From assembly GCA_963837585.1 (NCBI GenBank), contig CAWINX010000002.1:1-64000 (forward strand): a stretch of DNA of 64,000 nt. Reading direction: 5' to 3'. This document shows positions 1-9,798 of the stretch, piece after piece (within the stretch, counting starts at the first letter, position 1; every line of letters starts with the position of its first letter). A program made the position numbers and the translations under genes. The notes beneath the pieces are model-generated. The model ran no database searches. It was given only the letters and a program-made list of their open reading frames with translations, and had not been told where the DNA came from. The stretch is from CAWINX01 sp963837585. Its GTDB lineage: Bacteria > Actinomycetota > Thermoleophilia > Solirubrobacterales > 70-9.

Positions 1-1258
1 CGAAGCGGAACCTGTTCGACGGCGGAGCTGCCGCAACCTGGACCGCGGCGCTCGCGCTGCTGGTCGAGCCGGCGGCGTTCGTTGCGACGTCGAGACAGCG
101 GTAGGCGCCGGCGGCGTCCGCGGTCAGCGTCGTCGTGCCGGCTCCCGTGATCGTCGCCCCGTCGCGAGTCCACTCGATCGAGGTCGTGGTCGGGGCACGG
201 TAGAGCTGAGCGCCGGGCAGATCGCCGGCCCAGGTGGTCCCCGGCGCGCAGGTGAGAGTCGCGCCCTGCATTGAGCCGCCGCTGATCTGCGGCGAGCCGC
301 TGCCGGCCGGAGCCTTGAGCAGGGCCAGCATCTCGGGGTCGCCGGGCGTCGCCCCCGCGAGGCTGAGGTCGTGGCCGTCACCGCCCCCGTCGAGGTTGGT
401 GTAGGAGATGACGGTGCCGCCGGTGACGCCGTTCGCCCAGTAGATCCGGTTCGCGCCCGGGTCAATCGCAATGCCATGGGGAAACTTCCCCGAGCCCGTG
501 GTCGCGCCGCTCATGTCGATGGTTCCGTAGCTGCCGCTGCCGTCGAGGTTGGCATAGGAGATCGTGTAGCCGTTCTGGTTGCCCCAGTACATCCGGTTTG
601 CCGCCGGGTCCAACGCTATGCCCGTCGGGAAATTCGGCATCGTCGATCCTGTCCCGACGGCCGTGGTTCCGCTGCCGTCGAGGCCGGCATAGGCGATCGT
701 GTTGTCGCCCTGGTTGGTCCAGTAGATCCGGTCGGCGGCGGGATCAAGGCGAGGCCATTCGGGCTCATCGCGCTCACACCGGCCAGGTCGCTACCGCCGG
801 CGGAACCGTCAAGATTGGCATAGGAGATCGTGTTGTTCCCCTGATTCGACCAGTAGAGCGGTTCGCGGCCGGGTCCACGGCGAGGCCGCTCGCGAGTTCC
901 GCAAAGCGCCGGTGAGGTCGAGGTTGCCGGCGCCCGCGGAGCCGTCGAGGTTGGCGAAGCCGATCGTGTCGGTCACGCCGACTTTGTCGTAATTGGTCCA
1001 GTACACCCGGTTCGCAGCAGGGTTGAGCGCGATGCCGCTCGGCTGGTGGATCGTGGCGCCGCCGACATCGACATCGCCACCGCCGCTGCCGTCGAGGTTG
1101 GCATAGGAGATCGCGTTGGTCCCGTAGCTGGTCCAGTAGACCCGGTCGGCGGCCGCGGCACCAACCGCTCCGAGAGCCAGATAGAGCGCGCAGCAGGACA
1201 CAGCGAGCGCGGCGCGAGCCAACACCCTCCCAAACGCCCTCTGGCCCCCCTTGTGCAT
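1..1258 (-). CDS. Secreted YWTN-type beta-propeller protein with Ig-like domain (partial, frameshifted)
   Basis: A surface or secreted repeat protein that runs off the left edge of the window. The start at 1258 (MHKGGQ) opens a basic-then-hydrophobic signal peptide ending in an Ala-rich cleavage region. Six repeats of about 44-51 residues follow. Each carries a YW[TAG]N-like strand, a 'YANLDGSG'-like turn and a 'GIA[LI][DN]P' strand, as in NHL/YWTN beta-propellers. The last part (about 1-330) reads as an Ig-like domain with the usual Trp and Cys (IEWTRDG, YRCLDVAT). Single-base deletions near 745 and 855, judged by comparing repeat units, break the frame. No catalytic residues are visible, so a ligand-binding or adhesive role is inference. 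Confidence 0.6.
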
Positions 1259-1326
1259 ACATTCCAGAACGTAGCACCACTTACCTGAGTCGCCGCGCCG
1301 CTGCGAGTTCGGCCGACCGCGACACA

Positions 1327-1419
1327 TCACAAAAGCGGGCGAACTTCAGCGGCGGTCATCTCCATGCCTTCCTCGTTCTCCCACTGATTGATCACCATGA
1401 TTCCCCGCTCGGTCTTCAC
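1327..1419 (-). pseudogene. 30-codon C-terminal fragment, unknown
   Basis: A short open stretch with a possible GTG start reads VKTERGIMVINQWENEEG and ends at a TGA. It looks like the tail of a larger alpha/beta protein, not a free-standing gene, because no ribosome-binding site precedes it and the upstream frame is closed. Function unknown. Confidence 0.2.
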
Positions 1420-1427
1420 GACGCACC

Positions 1428-2594
1428 CTATTTGAAGGGAACAGTGACGGATTCGAACCCAGGCAGCCGTCCGTAGACGGCGAAGAAGTCACGGTTTTCG
1501 AGAGTGAGGTAGCGAGTGAAGGGCCGCAAAGGGTTCGGCCCGACCTCCGTCGGGAGCAAAGCTAGAGTGCTGGGGGAACGGATCAGGGGGTACGAAACGG
1601 GATTGATGTCGAACCATGCACGAACCGCGCTTGAACGCTGGAGGACGGGCCAACGGATCACGGTAGGCCGTCCGCAGCTCGCGTAAATGAGGTTGCCGCG
1701 GCGACCGACCGCCAACGTCGGTGCGCCAGACACGGCTGGCATTCCCCGAGCGTGTAGCCCCACTGGGAACTGTCGTTCAAGGCGGGGCTGAGACGTCCGT
1801 TCCAGACGATCGGCATCAAGCTCTGGCGGGCCAAGGCTACGTAGGCGGCTCATACCTGCATTCGGGCCGCCGCTTCAACTTCAGGATCGCGACGCGGCCG
1901 TCGCGATAGCCGACGAGCGTGGCATTTGCCATCCGGAGCGGCTCGTTGACGCGGCCGTTGTCGGTCGAGCCGTTGTTGACGTCCGTGTAGATGAAGCCGC
2001 TGTTGGAGGGCGCAAGCAGTCGCCGGCGCTGGTGTCCGGGACCATCATTGGCCCGCGGAACGCAGCTTTCGGCGGCTCGAAGCGGACGGATAGTCCGAGC
2101 GCCGTGCGCGTGTGAGCGAAAGGCTGGAGGGCGACGATGCTCGGATAGTCAGCTCGGCGCGGGGGTAGTGAGCCGCACCGGGGCATATAGCGGGGCCGGT
2201 CGGCTCCAGAGCCCTGCCGTAGCGGAGCGCAAGGACCGTGATCAAGGCGGCCATGCAGCCGCCATTAGGCCCCTTCGCGCCTGCACGATGGGCGGCAGGC
2301 TCTTCAGCTGCGGCCCACCCTTCCAGCGCCTTCCAGCTATAATAGACGTCCTCGATCTCATCGACCAACGAGTCGAAGGGTGCGTCGGCTCTAAGCCATC
2401 GAGGCTGCGCAGGCCGAAGGTGAAGCTTGAACAGGTCGCAGCAACCAGACCGCATATCAATAGCTCGCCGGCAATAGCAGCTCAAGGAGGGCCGCGGCCA
2501 AGATCCGCCGCCGCCGCCGGCGCCTGGCAGCAGCCTCACGGCGCCGCTGCTCTCGGTGTTCCTTATCCGAAGCGTTCGGCGGTGGGTTAGCCAT
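1428..2594 (-). pseudogene. Degraded gene fragments, unidentified
   Basis: Pieces of plausible protein lie in different minus-strand frames in an order consistent with one decayed gene. At 2594-2457 there is a 45-residue N-terminus (MANPPPNASDKEHREQ) with an Arg-rich stretch and a hydrophobic segment, like a membrane anchor. At about 2450-2150 the text reads DAPFDSLVDEIEDVYYSWKA. At 2050-1840 it reads FIYTDVNNGSTDNGRVNEPL and GYRDGRVAILKLKRRPE. At 1700-1428 it ends in RYLTLENRDFFAVYGRLPGF. At least three frame changes separate them. I do not recognise the family. The pieces may belong to more than one gene. Confidence 0.3.
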
Positions 2595-3179
2595 ATCCGG
2601 CGAATCGATCACGCCCGGCCAGGCCAGCTGCGGGGCAGTCCATCCGCACACCTAAGTCCCGATAGCAAGGGGGAGATAAAGGCCAAGGTCGGGGGCCATC
2701 CCCGCAGCGCGAGCATGCCACCGCCCATTCGCGTAGGCGCGCTGCTCTATAGCCGCGCGCCGGCCTCACGCGTCATGGAGCGCCAACTCCACATGTACGC
2801 GTCGGCGAGCCGCTCAATCCCGGGTCCCCGGCTGATCGAGCACCGCTCTTCAAAGGGCCCGAGGTACGCTACTTGGATCGTCAAGGCGCTGACCACCGCG
2901 ACGGGGGCGTCGACCCCGATCCACGATCTCACCAGATCGAGCCAGAGATCGCGGTCCTGATGGCGGCATCGCCTTCGTGATCGCCCTCTACCTGCAGTTC
3001 TCCACCGATCGCTACGTTCGCTGGGCCAACTGGCTGGCGGTCGCATGGTCGCGCGGCACGAAGGCGGCGCGACTGCTCCAAGTCGGCCTCGGCGATCCCT
3101 ACACGCCTCGACTGCCTACGCCGCGTTCTCGCGTCGTCTTCAGGGCCTGGTATACCTCAGGAGGGGACGGTTCGAATCA
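2595..3179. other. No recognisable gene
   Basis: About 585 bases without a gene I can support. Open frames exist on both strands but are rich in Arg, Ser and Pro, lack a credible start and ribosome-binding site, and show no family motif. It lies inside the decayed zone. Confidence 0.4.
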
Positions 3180-3505
3180 CCCATCCGCACGCCAGCCGGG
3201 AAAGTCTAAGGGCGCGGTCCTCGCCACGTTGCGCTCGGGCACCACGGCTGGCGATCTGACCGCGGTCACGCGGGTTGAGCTTCTTCTCGGCTGTCTTTCC
3301 CGCCGTGACGCGTCGCAGCGATCGCTACGGGCGCTGCGGGATGAACTCGATCCGGGCCTCTGGTTCGCTAGGCGGTCGCTCGACCGCTCGGCGTTTGCTT
3401 CGTCGATTGGCTGGCGGTTTACCACGCACTGGTGTTCTCGCGTTGGCCAACGGCCCGGTCAGCTTCGTCCTGGCGGCAGACGCCGGCTTCTCGCCGATCT
3501 GATCT
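3180..3505 (+). pseudogene. Possible PIN-domain toxin remnant
   Basis: One frame reads AGDLTAVTRVELLLGCLSRR, which resembles the central PIN-domain strand and helix ('isavtvaELlyGl'). A second frame just downstream ends LANGPVSFVLAADAGFSPI, like the C-terminal strand and acidic residue of PIN nucleases ('AlalgavlvtaDagF'). At least one frameshift lies between them and the N-terminal first Asp is not found. A broken VapC-like gene is the best guess, held with low confidence. No antitoxin is visible beside it. Confidence 0.25.
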
Positions 3506-3659
3506 CACCGGCAAGGACACTCCCGAAGAGGTTCGCGAGTCATCGTCTTCCGCCGACTCGCAAAGATACGCCGGTTAGCCACGGCGGCCTCGGGCCACGG
3601 AACGAAACCCGGAACTGGCATCAGAGGAAACGTAGTGAGCTGAGGGCCTTCGCGATCAG

Positions 3660-4210
3660 GTGCTCTCCGGTGCGTCGCTTGCCCTGTGCGTACAGGATCT
3701 CCCGGCGGTGTCCGCGGCGCCACCGCCCCACCCGAAGCCGAAGCGGCCAACACCCGCGCTGCCCGCCGCTCGGCCGATCTTTTCCGCCAAGCGAGCGGAC
3801 TTCGCGATGCACCGATACTTCGGGGCGGCTCCGGGGCTCTTCAAAGAGTTGATGAAGCAACGCGGGACAGCGCCGTACGGGTATGCCTGGATCTTCTCCC
3901 AGACGTCTAGCCGAGAAGCTCGCGGTCACCCAGACATCGCGCATCGAGGGTGGGCTTGGCTCGAGTCCACCGCGACCAGGCGGGAACTTGCCACTACTGG
4001 GCCGGGAGCGCGTCGACGCCCGGTATGACAGGGTTGTGTGCGAACCTCGGGCACGGTGGCATCCGGTGCTACGAGGCCAACGTGTGGATCGGCTCGATCT
4101 GTCCGCGCCATCGCTCTCATCGGCGACCGGGCGTGCGGCGACGAGCTAATAGGTCTCCGCGTCCACGAAGAGCAGCTGGGACACAAACTCCTCCGACCCG
4201 TCCTGGCGGG
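3660..4210 (+). pseudogene. Unidentified protein fragments
   Basis: Plausible coding text shifts between plus-strand frames: FGAAPGLFKELMKQRGTAPY and YAWIFSQTSSREARGHPDIA at 3820-3930, then IRCYEANVWIGSI near 4070, and finally GDRACGDELIGLRVHEEQL ending at a stop near 4213. The pieces look like a globular protein broken by several indels. No family recognised. Confidence 0.25.
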
Positions 4211-4227
4211 GTGATCTAGACGTAGAG

Positions 4228-4737
4228 CCAGAGCCAGCGGGACCGCAACAGATCAGCGCCGTCGGGGCGGCGAAGCTCGGCCTGGAGGTCTACCTGTCGA
4301 CCGATACAAGCGAAATGAAACCGCCGGTCGATGCTCGCCTGGATCGACGCCCCCTTGCGCGCACCAAACGTAGGCTCGATTGGGACCACGTCAGCCTCGA
4401 CGGCAGGATCAACAAGAGCGAGTGGAGCTACAACCAGGGAATGATGCTTGGCGCCTACCTACAGCTCTACCGAGCCACGGGGGCGCATACCGCCCTGCAC
4501 AAGGCCAAGGCGATCGCAAGGGCTTCTTTGCGCTCGTTCCAAGCGGATCCTTTCGCAACCAGGCGGTCATCTTCAACGCGATCTACTTCCAGAATCTGGC
4601 TGAACTTGACTCGGTGGCGCCAAATAGATCTTATGCCGATGCGACGCGGACCTTCGTCGGATTACTCGACTCAAGTTGAGCGTCGCAGGGGCTATACGAT
4701 CGGACGCCTGAATCAGCTCTTGTGGAAAGCCGCGTGA
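4228..4737 (+). pseudogene. GH76-like mannanase C-terminal fragment
   Basis: The text LDWDHVSLDGRINKSEWSYN followed by QGMMLGAYLQLYRATGA matches the glycoside hydrolase family 76 (endo-alpha-1,6-mannanase) core, where 'WSYNQG...lYraTG' is typical. After a frame change near 4545 it resumes as FRNQAVIFNAIYFQNLAELD, the matching 'paFNaIfFrNLl.L' segment. The N-terminal half, with the catalytic Asp pair expected in GH76, is not present. This is therefore a truncated and frameshifted remnant in a region of similar wreckage, not a working enzyme. Confidence 0.6.
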
Positions 4738-4800
4738 CGATTGCGAACGAGCTTGATCTGGTGGTCGGATGACGAGATGGAGCGGCGCGGCTACTCTGAC

Positions 4801-4811
4801 AGCGGAGGGGG
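4801..4811. repeat. 11-bp direct repeat, left copy (matches tRNA-Ser 3' end)
   Basis: AGCGGAGGGGG here is identical to 6095-6105, which includes the 3' acceptor end of the minus-strand tRNA-Ser(CGA). The two copies bracket the insertion sequence, 3 bp outside its left end and 6 bp outside its right end. It could be a target-site duplication or an attachment-site duplication at a tRNA end. Confidence 0.5.
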
Positions 4812-4814
4812 AGG

Positions 4815-6088
4815 TGTCCGGTTTCAGCGACATAGGCGACACCTGTGTCAGGACATAGGAGACACCGAATGAGGGGAGATCTCCTGTGGCAAAGGCGCGG
4901 TACTGGTCGAGGCGCATCTGGTGGAGGGCCGCTCGGTCAGCGAGCTGGCAGCGGCCCACGGAGTCCATCGCAGCTGGATCTACAAGCTCTTGTCCCGCTA
5001 CCGCGAAGGGGGCTATGTGGCCCTGGAGTCCCGCTCCAGGGCGCCGCGCTGCAATCCCAACGAGACGCCCGAGAAGGTAGTGGCGGCCAGTCGTGTCCCT
5101 GCGAGAGCAGCTGCTCTCGCAGGGACACGACGGCGGCGCTCAGACGATCACCCACCACCTCGCCCGAAGCGCTTCGAGCGCGTTCCCTCGGTCTCGACGA
5201 TCTGGCGGATCCTGCGCCGCGAGGGCCTTGTGGCCCCCCGCCTCAAAAGCGCCCGCGCTCCTCGCTGATCCGCTTCGAAGCAGAGCTGCCCAACGAGATG
5301 TGGCAGGCCGACATCACCCACTGGCGGCTGGCCGGCGGCCAAGACGTGGAGATCCTCAACATGGTCGACGACCACTCGCGGCTGTTCTTGGCCTCGCGCG
5401 CCTATCCCACCGCCAAGGCCGCCGACGTGGTCGACGTCTTTCGCTCGGCGATTGCCCTGCACGGGGCCCCGGCGTCCCTGCTCTGCGACAACGGCGCCGT
5501 GTTCACCGCGAGGCCCCGCGGGAGGCAAGGTGCTCTTGCAGGTCGAGATGGAGCGCCTGGGCGTCGCGGCCAAGAACTCACGGCCCTACCACCCCCAGAC
5601 CTGCGGCAAGGTCGAGCGCCTGCACCAGACGCTGAAGCGCTACCTGGACAAGCAGGCCCTCGCTAAGATGCCCTTCCGAGCTGCAGGGCCAGCTCGACGG
5701 CCTTGCCGACTACTACAACGCGATCAGGCCCCACCGGGCCCACGCAGGCCGCACGCCCCTGCAGGCCTACAGCGCCGGATCAAGGCACGCCCGGCCAAAG
5801 AAGCCGGGCCTGAGACCCACTTCCGCGTTCGCCACGACAAGGTCGACGCCCAGGGAACGGTCACCCTTCGCCACGACAGCCGGCTGCATCACATCGGCAT
5901 CGGCCGTGCCCACAAGGGCAAGGCGATCAAGCTGCTCGTCGCCGACCTCGAGATCCGGGTCCTCGACCTCGAGACGGGCGAGCTGATTCGCCGGCTCACC
6001 CTCGATCCCAGCCGCGACTACCAGCCGATCGGAGGGGGTTGAGGTGTCTACGATGTCGCGAGACATCTGTCTCCGATGTCGCGACACA
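4815..6088 (+). mobile_element. IS481-family insertion sequence, decayed
   Basis: About 1.27 kb containing one DDE transposase gene between terminal repeats. Each end carries two tandem copies of a motif with core GACATnGGnGACA: 4815-4843 and 4844-4865 on the left, and the inverse complement at 6041-6065 and 6067-6088 on the right. The copies 4844-4865 and 6067-6088 match at about 17 of 22 positions when one is inverted. Ends beginning TGT are usual for IS481. It is inserted directly downstream of a tRNA-Ser gene and flanked by 11-bp direct repeats. The broken transposase indicates an inactive copy. Confidence 0.75.
4886..6042 (+). pseudogene. IS481-family transposase, multiply frameshifted
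   Basis: Reading across frames recovers a nearly complete IS481 transposase. It has an N-terminal helix-turn-helix (GRSVSELAAAHGVHRSWIYK), then HLAR...STIWRILRREGLV, then the rve integrase core with DDE residues in WQADITHW, LLCDNGAVF and CGKVERLHQTLKR, then a C-terminal beta domain ending RDYQPIGGG. GTG at 4886 (VAKAR) is the likely start. About seven frame changes (near 4900, 5085, 5158, 5235, 5515, 5675 and 5780) break it. No stop codon lies within any conserved segment. That density exceeds the rest of the window and points to a dead copy, although uncorrected indels may contribute. Confidence 0.8.
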
Positions 6089-6094
6089 TCACAA

Positions 6095-6105
6095 AGCGGA
6101 GGGGG
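6095..6105. repeat. 11-bp direct repeat, right copy
   Basis: AGCGGAGGGGG, identical to 4801-4811. It overlaps the acceptor 3' strand and discriminator of the adjacent tRNA-Ser(CGA). Confidence 0.5.
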
Positions 6106-6185
6106 TGGGATTCGAACCCACGAGCCGCCTTACGACGGCCAACAGTTTTCGAGACTGCCCCGTTCAACCACTCCGGCACCCCTCC
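6097..6185 (-). tRNA. tRNA-Ser (anticodon CGA)
   Basis: The minus strand reads as a class II tRNA of 89 nt. The acceptor GGAGGGG pairs with CCCCTCC, followed by discriminator G. The anticodon stem GCAGT/ACTGT encloses the loop CTCGAAA with anticodon CGA. A long variable arm (GGCCGTCGTAAGGCGGC) and the T arm GTGGGTTCGAATCCCAC follow. CCA is not encoded. Its 3' end abuts the IS element and supplies the 11-bp direct repeat. Confidence 0.92.
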
Positions 6186-6265
6186 GGGACTCAGTCGAGG
6201 GGCTGATTCTACGGACCTCGCGCCGCTCGGCCGCGATGACGTGGCTAGGCTTTGCGAGAAACCCT

Positions 6266-6355
6266 GGAGAGGTGTCCGAGTGGCTTAAGGAGCGCGACTG
6301 GAAATCGCGTGGGCGGGGTTAACCCGCCTCGTGGGTTCGAATCCCACCCTCTCCG
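6266..6355 (+). tRNA. tRNA-Ser (anticodon GGA)
   Basis: A 90-nt class II tRNA. The acceptor GGAGAGG pairs with CCTCTCC, with discriminator G. The anticodon stem CGCGA/TCGCG encloses loop CTGGAAA, giving anticodon GGA. The variable arm is GGCGGGGTTAACCCGCC and the T arm is GTGGGTTCGAATCCCAC. It is divergent from tRNA-Ser(CGA) with an 80-bp gap that probably holds both promoters. Confidence 0.93.
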
Positions 6356-7744
6356 CTCCGGCGCTGGGCTGGCGGCGCCGGCTGTCATCGGTCGCCTCGC
6401 TGTGCAAAGCACGATCTGGGATTCGACGGATTCGCTAGACCTCCCAGCGAAACGCCCATTTGACCCGCGGAGAGCTACGAGCAGGTCGCGGGGCGAAGCG
6501 CTCGGTGGAAACCCGTTGAAAACTGAGCATGGAAGAGAGGGCGAGCGGGGTGGCAGAGTCGCGATGAGTATCGCAGACGACCACTCGTCTATGAAGAGCG
6601 CTGGAAAGGACAACCCCGAGAGATGGCGTCGATGCATAGGCCTGGACCGCACCGAGCGGCGACGAGTGTTCTGGGCGTCCGGCATGCGGAGAGCCGAGGA
6701 CGCAACTGCCCCGAGACGATGCAGGTCTGTGGAACGCTCGAGGACTGCGCGGACCGCGCTCGAGCAACGCTATCCGTGCGCGAGCCGGTATATGTTGACG
6801 AGGAAGATCGCTGGGAATGGACACAAAGCGTCAGCAATCACGACGAAGCACGACGAGCATCCATTTGCCAGGTACTGGCGCCGCGCTAGCGCTGAGCACG
6901 CTGGGTCGGACTCGAACGCGGCATGGGCAAGACGGAGCTGGATGATGCTCGGCGCTGCTTCAAGAACGACAGCGAGCATGGAACTGCGAGAGCGGTTCTG
7001 GTGGACTATTGAGCTGCCGCTACGATTGAGCTCACTCGATGGTCACGGCCAAAAAGGGGATCGAGTTCGTGCGGCGGAGCGCGGTGGGGTTCTGCCTCTT
7101 GCAGAAACGTCGCGCTGGAGGCCGCTAAGGCGCCAGCAGCTCGGCGCCGAGCGGGTCGCAATCGTCGACTTGGGACGTCCACTGGCGGCGACGAGATATC
7201 GACGGACAGTCGTCACACGCGCGATCAGTCGAGGCATCTTGGACTTGGTCCAGCAGCTGAGGACAGCGGACCAGTCGACCGCGGGATGGCCCGGGCCCGG
7301 GGAGCGAGGACGGAGGAGCGGCGCGACGGTTCAACGTGACCCGCATGCCGGGGGCCGGGATGTCGGAGACGTTCGCATCTGCATGCAGGCGCAATTTTGG
7401 AGCAGCGTTGCGGTGCCTTGCGCTGAGAGGTTCGCCAAGAGCTGTCTGCATAATCCGGCTCGGCCTAGGACCTTGAGGGCGCCGACCCGCTAGCGGGCAC
7501 GGATGACTGAGGCGAACCGAGGGCATAAGTTCGGAAGCATGCTGCTGAGCTGCCCTTTGTTCAGCCTTTGCCGCCGGCGGCTGTGCGAGCGGACGGGTTG
7601 GTGGCGGTATCAGGAGGGCGGGATCTAGGCCGCCGACCAAATGCGGTCGCAGGCGACAGTGGACGATTATACTGAGGTGCATGGCCGGGCTGGAACCCTC
7701 GCTAGAGCGGCGAAACGCTGAAAATGGATGTGGTCAGACGGTCC
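6356..7744. other. 1.4 kb without a recognisable gene
   Basis: Frames stay open for long stretches on both strands, as expected at high GC. The translations are Arg/Ser/Thr-rich and lack family motifs, and the longest one begins inside the tRNA gene. The plus frame at 6710-6880 (TLEDCADRARATLSVREPVY) is the most protein-like short piece, but no start or ribosome-binding site supports it. I see no RNA gene or repeat here. Confidence 0.45.
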
Positions 7745-8257
7745 TTAGCTGAGCCTATCTTCCTTGGCCGTATGCTTGCCCCCGGGAGCGCCAGAGGAGC
7801 GTTTGGCATGGAAGAAGTCTCGCAGCAGTGCGGCGCACTCCTCCTCCAGGACTCCGCCGACCTCGGGCCGGTGATTCAGGGACGGCTCCGCAAGGACGTT
7901 GAGGACGCTGCCGGCGGCGCCGGCCTTCGGGTCGGGGGCGCCGAAGACGACCTTGGGGATGCGGGCCAGGACAATCGCTCCCGCGCACATCGCGCAGGGC
8001 TCGAGGGTCACGTAGAGGGTCGTGTCCGGCAGGCGCCAACCGCCCAGCGCCTCAGCGGCGGCGCGGATCGCGAGGATCTCGGCGTGGGCGGTGGGGTCGC
8101 CGCGCAGCTCGCGCTCGTTGCCGGCGGCGGCCAGAACCTCCCCGTCGCGGGCGATCGCCGCGCCAATCGGGACGTCGCCGTGGGTCTCAGCCTGGCGCGC
8201 CTGCGCGATCGCCCGGCGCATGAGATCCTCGTGAACGGATGTTAAGGACGTGCCCAT
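7745..8257 (-). CDS. tadA: tRNA-specific adenosine deaminase
   Basis: TadA deaminates the wobble adenosine of tRNA-Arg(ACG) to inosine in the cytoplasm. The 170-residue product has the zinc deaminase signature: HAE at residues 58-60 (His ligand and catalytic Glu) and PCAMC at 87-91 (two Cys ligands). The length is typical. ATG at 8257 (MGTSLTS) is chosen over two upstream in-frame starts because the family begins shortly before the EDLMRRAI helix. It is divergent from the downstream protease gene. Intact frame. Confidence 0.9.
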   Translation of the reverse strand: MGTSLTSVHEDLMRRAIAQARQAETHGDVPIGAAIARDGEVLAAAGNERELRGDPTAHAEILAIRAAAEALGGWRLPDTTLYVTLEPCAMCAGAIVLARIPKVVFGAPDPKAGAAGSVLNVLAEPSLNHRPEVGGVLEEECAALLRDFFHAKRSSGAPGGKHTAKEDRLS

Positions 8258-8361
8258 CGTCATTGGGGAGTATGTCCGGCGGAGAGCCTGACCCAAAACT
8301 CCGCCGGCGGGCTGGTGTTAGAGAAGTGCTCGTTCGATTGCAGGGACTCCACGAGCTCGCG

Positions 8362-9760
8362 ATGAACCGACCCTTCCCAGCCCTGACAGCTGCCCTTCTC
8401 GCCCTGGCGCTCTGCATCTACGCAGCGCCCGCCGACGCTGCCATCGGCGTCGACTCGGCGCACCGGTTCGCTCCCAACCGCCTCGTCGTCAAGTTCAACG
8501 GCCAGCGCTTCGGACGCTCGATAAAGCTCCCACCCCGGGTCGGAGTTCACCAGGCGGCCGCGACATTGCGCTCCAACCCGCGCGTCGCCTACGCGGTGCC
8601 GGACTTCACCGCCACCGCTTCGGCGATCACCCGCCAGACGCCCTTCCTTCCCAACGACCCCGGCACGGTTGCCGGGACACCCGGCGCCTCCGGCGCCCCC
8701 GCCAACCCCAGCGGTTGGGTTCTCAAGCAGTGGAACTTCCTGCCCTCGACCGGGCCGGGGAACGCGCTGGTGCCGACGGCTCCGGGAGGCATCGACGCGA
8801 TCGGCGCCTGGCGCAACCTGATCGCCGCGGGGCGGCCCGGGGCCAAGGGGGTCAAGGTCGCCGTCCTCGACACCGGTGTCGCCTACCGCTACTCCCGCCT
8901 GCGGCCGCCGTACCCCGGCAACTTGCGATTCCTGCGGCGCAGCCCCGACTTCTCCGCACGGCAGTTCGTCCATGGCTACAACTTCGTCAACAGGGGCCAG
9001 GCGCCGGTCGACACGAACGGCCACGGCACCCATGTGGCCGGGACGATCGCCGAGGCGACCGACAACGGCGCCGGCGTCACCGGCCTCGCCTACGGGGCGA
9101 AGCTGATGCCGGTGAAGGTGCTCAACTCCCAGGGGCAAGGACAGGCAAGCGCGATCGCCAACGGAATCCGCTTCGCCGCGGCCCACGGCGCCCGGGTGAT
9201 CAACATGAGCTTCAACTTCGGCTGCGGCAAGTCGGTCCCCGAGGTCGACGACGCGATCCGCTTCGCGGCGAGAAGGGGCGCGGTGATGGTCGCCGCGGTC
9301 GGCAACCAGGGCTCCGAGTCCTGCATTTCGCCGCCGGCGACCGAGCCCCACGTGATCGGAGTCGGCGGGACAACCGAGGGCGGCTGCCTCGGCTGGTACT
9401 CGCTGACCGGCAGGGGCGTCGACCTGGTCGCGCCAGGAGGGGGCGCGGGGGCGTCGAGCTGCTCGTCGGGGCTGTCGGATCCGATCTACCAGATGACCTT
9501 CAGCGGTCCGGCTCCGGGAAGGCACCTTCGACTTCGGCCTGCCGCGTGGCTACATCGGCACCTCGATGGCCGCGGCGCACGTCTCCGGCGTCGCGGCGAT
9601 GGTCATCGCCGCCGGCGTCGTCAAGAAGGCGCCGCGCCGCGCCCTCCCCGGTCGCGTGGCGCGGCGACTTCGCGCGACGGCCCGTGACATCGGCCTCCCC
9701 CGCGTCGCCCAGGGAGCAGGCCTGATCGACGCCGCCAAGGCGACGGCGCCCTCGCCGTAG
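8362..9760 (+). CDS. Secreted subtilisin-like serine protease (S8), frameshifted
   Basis: An exported subtilase. A signal peptide (residues 1-28, MNRPFPALTA then a hydrophobic core to ADA) precedes an inhibitor-I9-like propeptide (RLVVKFN...VAYAVPDF) and the peptidase domain. The catalytic triad is visible: Asp170 in AVLDTG, His221 in NGHGTHVAG, and Ser in GTSMAAAHVSG near 9570. A one-base frameshift near 9520, in or beside a GGGAAGG run, separates Ser from the rest; the second frame continues smoothly to 9760. The start is fixed by the signal peptide. It probably degrades extracellular protein. The frameshift may be a sequence error. Confidence 0.85.
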
Positions 9761-9798
9761 ATCCGGCCTGAGCGAGCGCGGCCCTCAGAACGACGCGG

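Noticed and set aside
1428..2594. An intact unknown gene on the minus strand
   Set aside because: No single frame covers it. The protein-like segments lie in three frames without a usable start.
6252..7493. A 413-codon plus-strand frame after the tRNAs
   Set aside because: It begins upstream of and reads through tRNA-Ser(GGA), is Arg/Ser-rich, and has no family motif or ribosome-binding site.
8260..9525. A 421-codon minus-strand frame
   Set aside because: It is the antisense shadow of the subtilase, whose catalytic motifs are unmistakable on the other strand.
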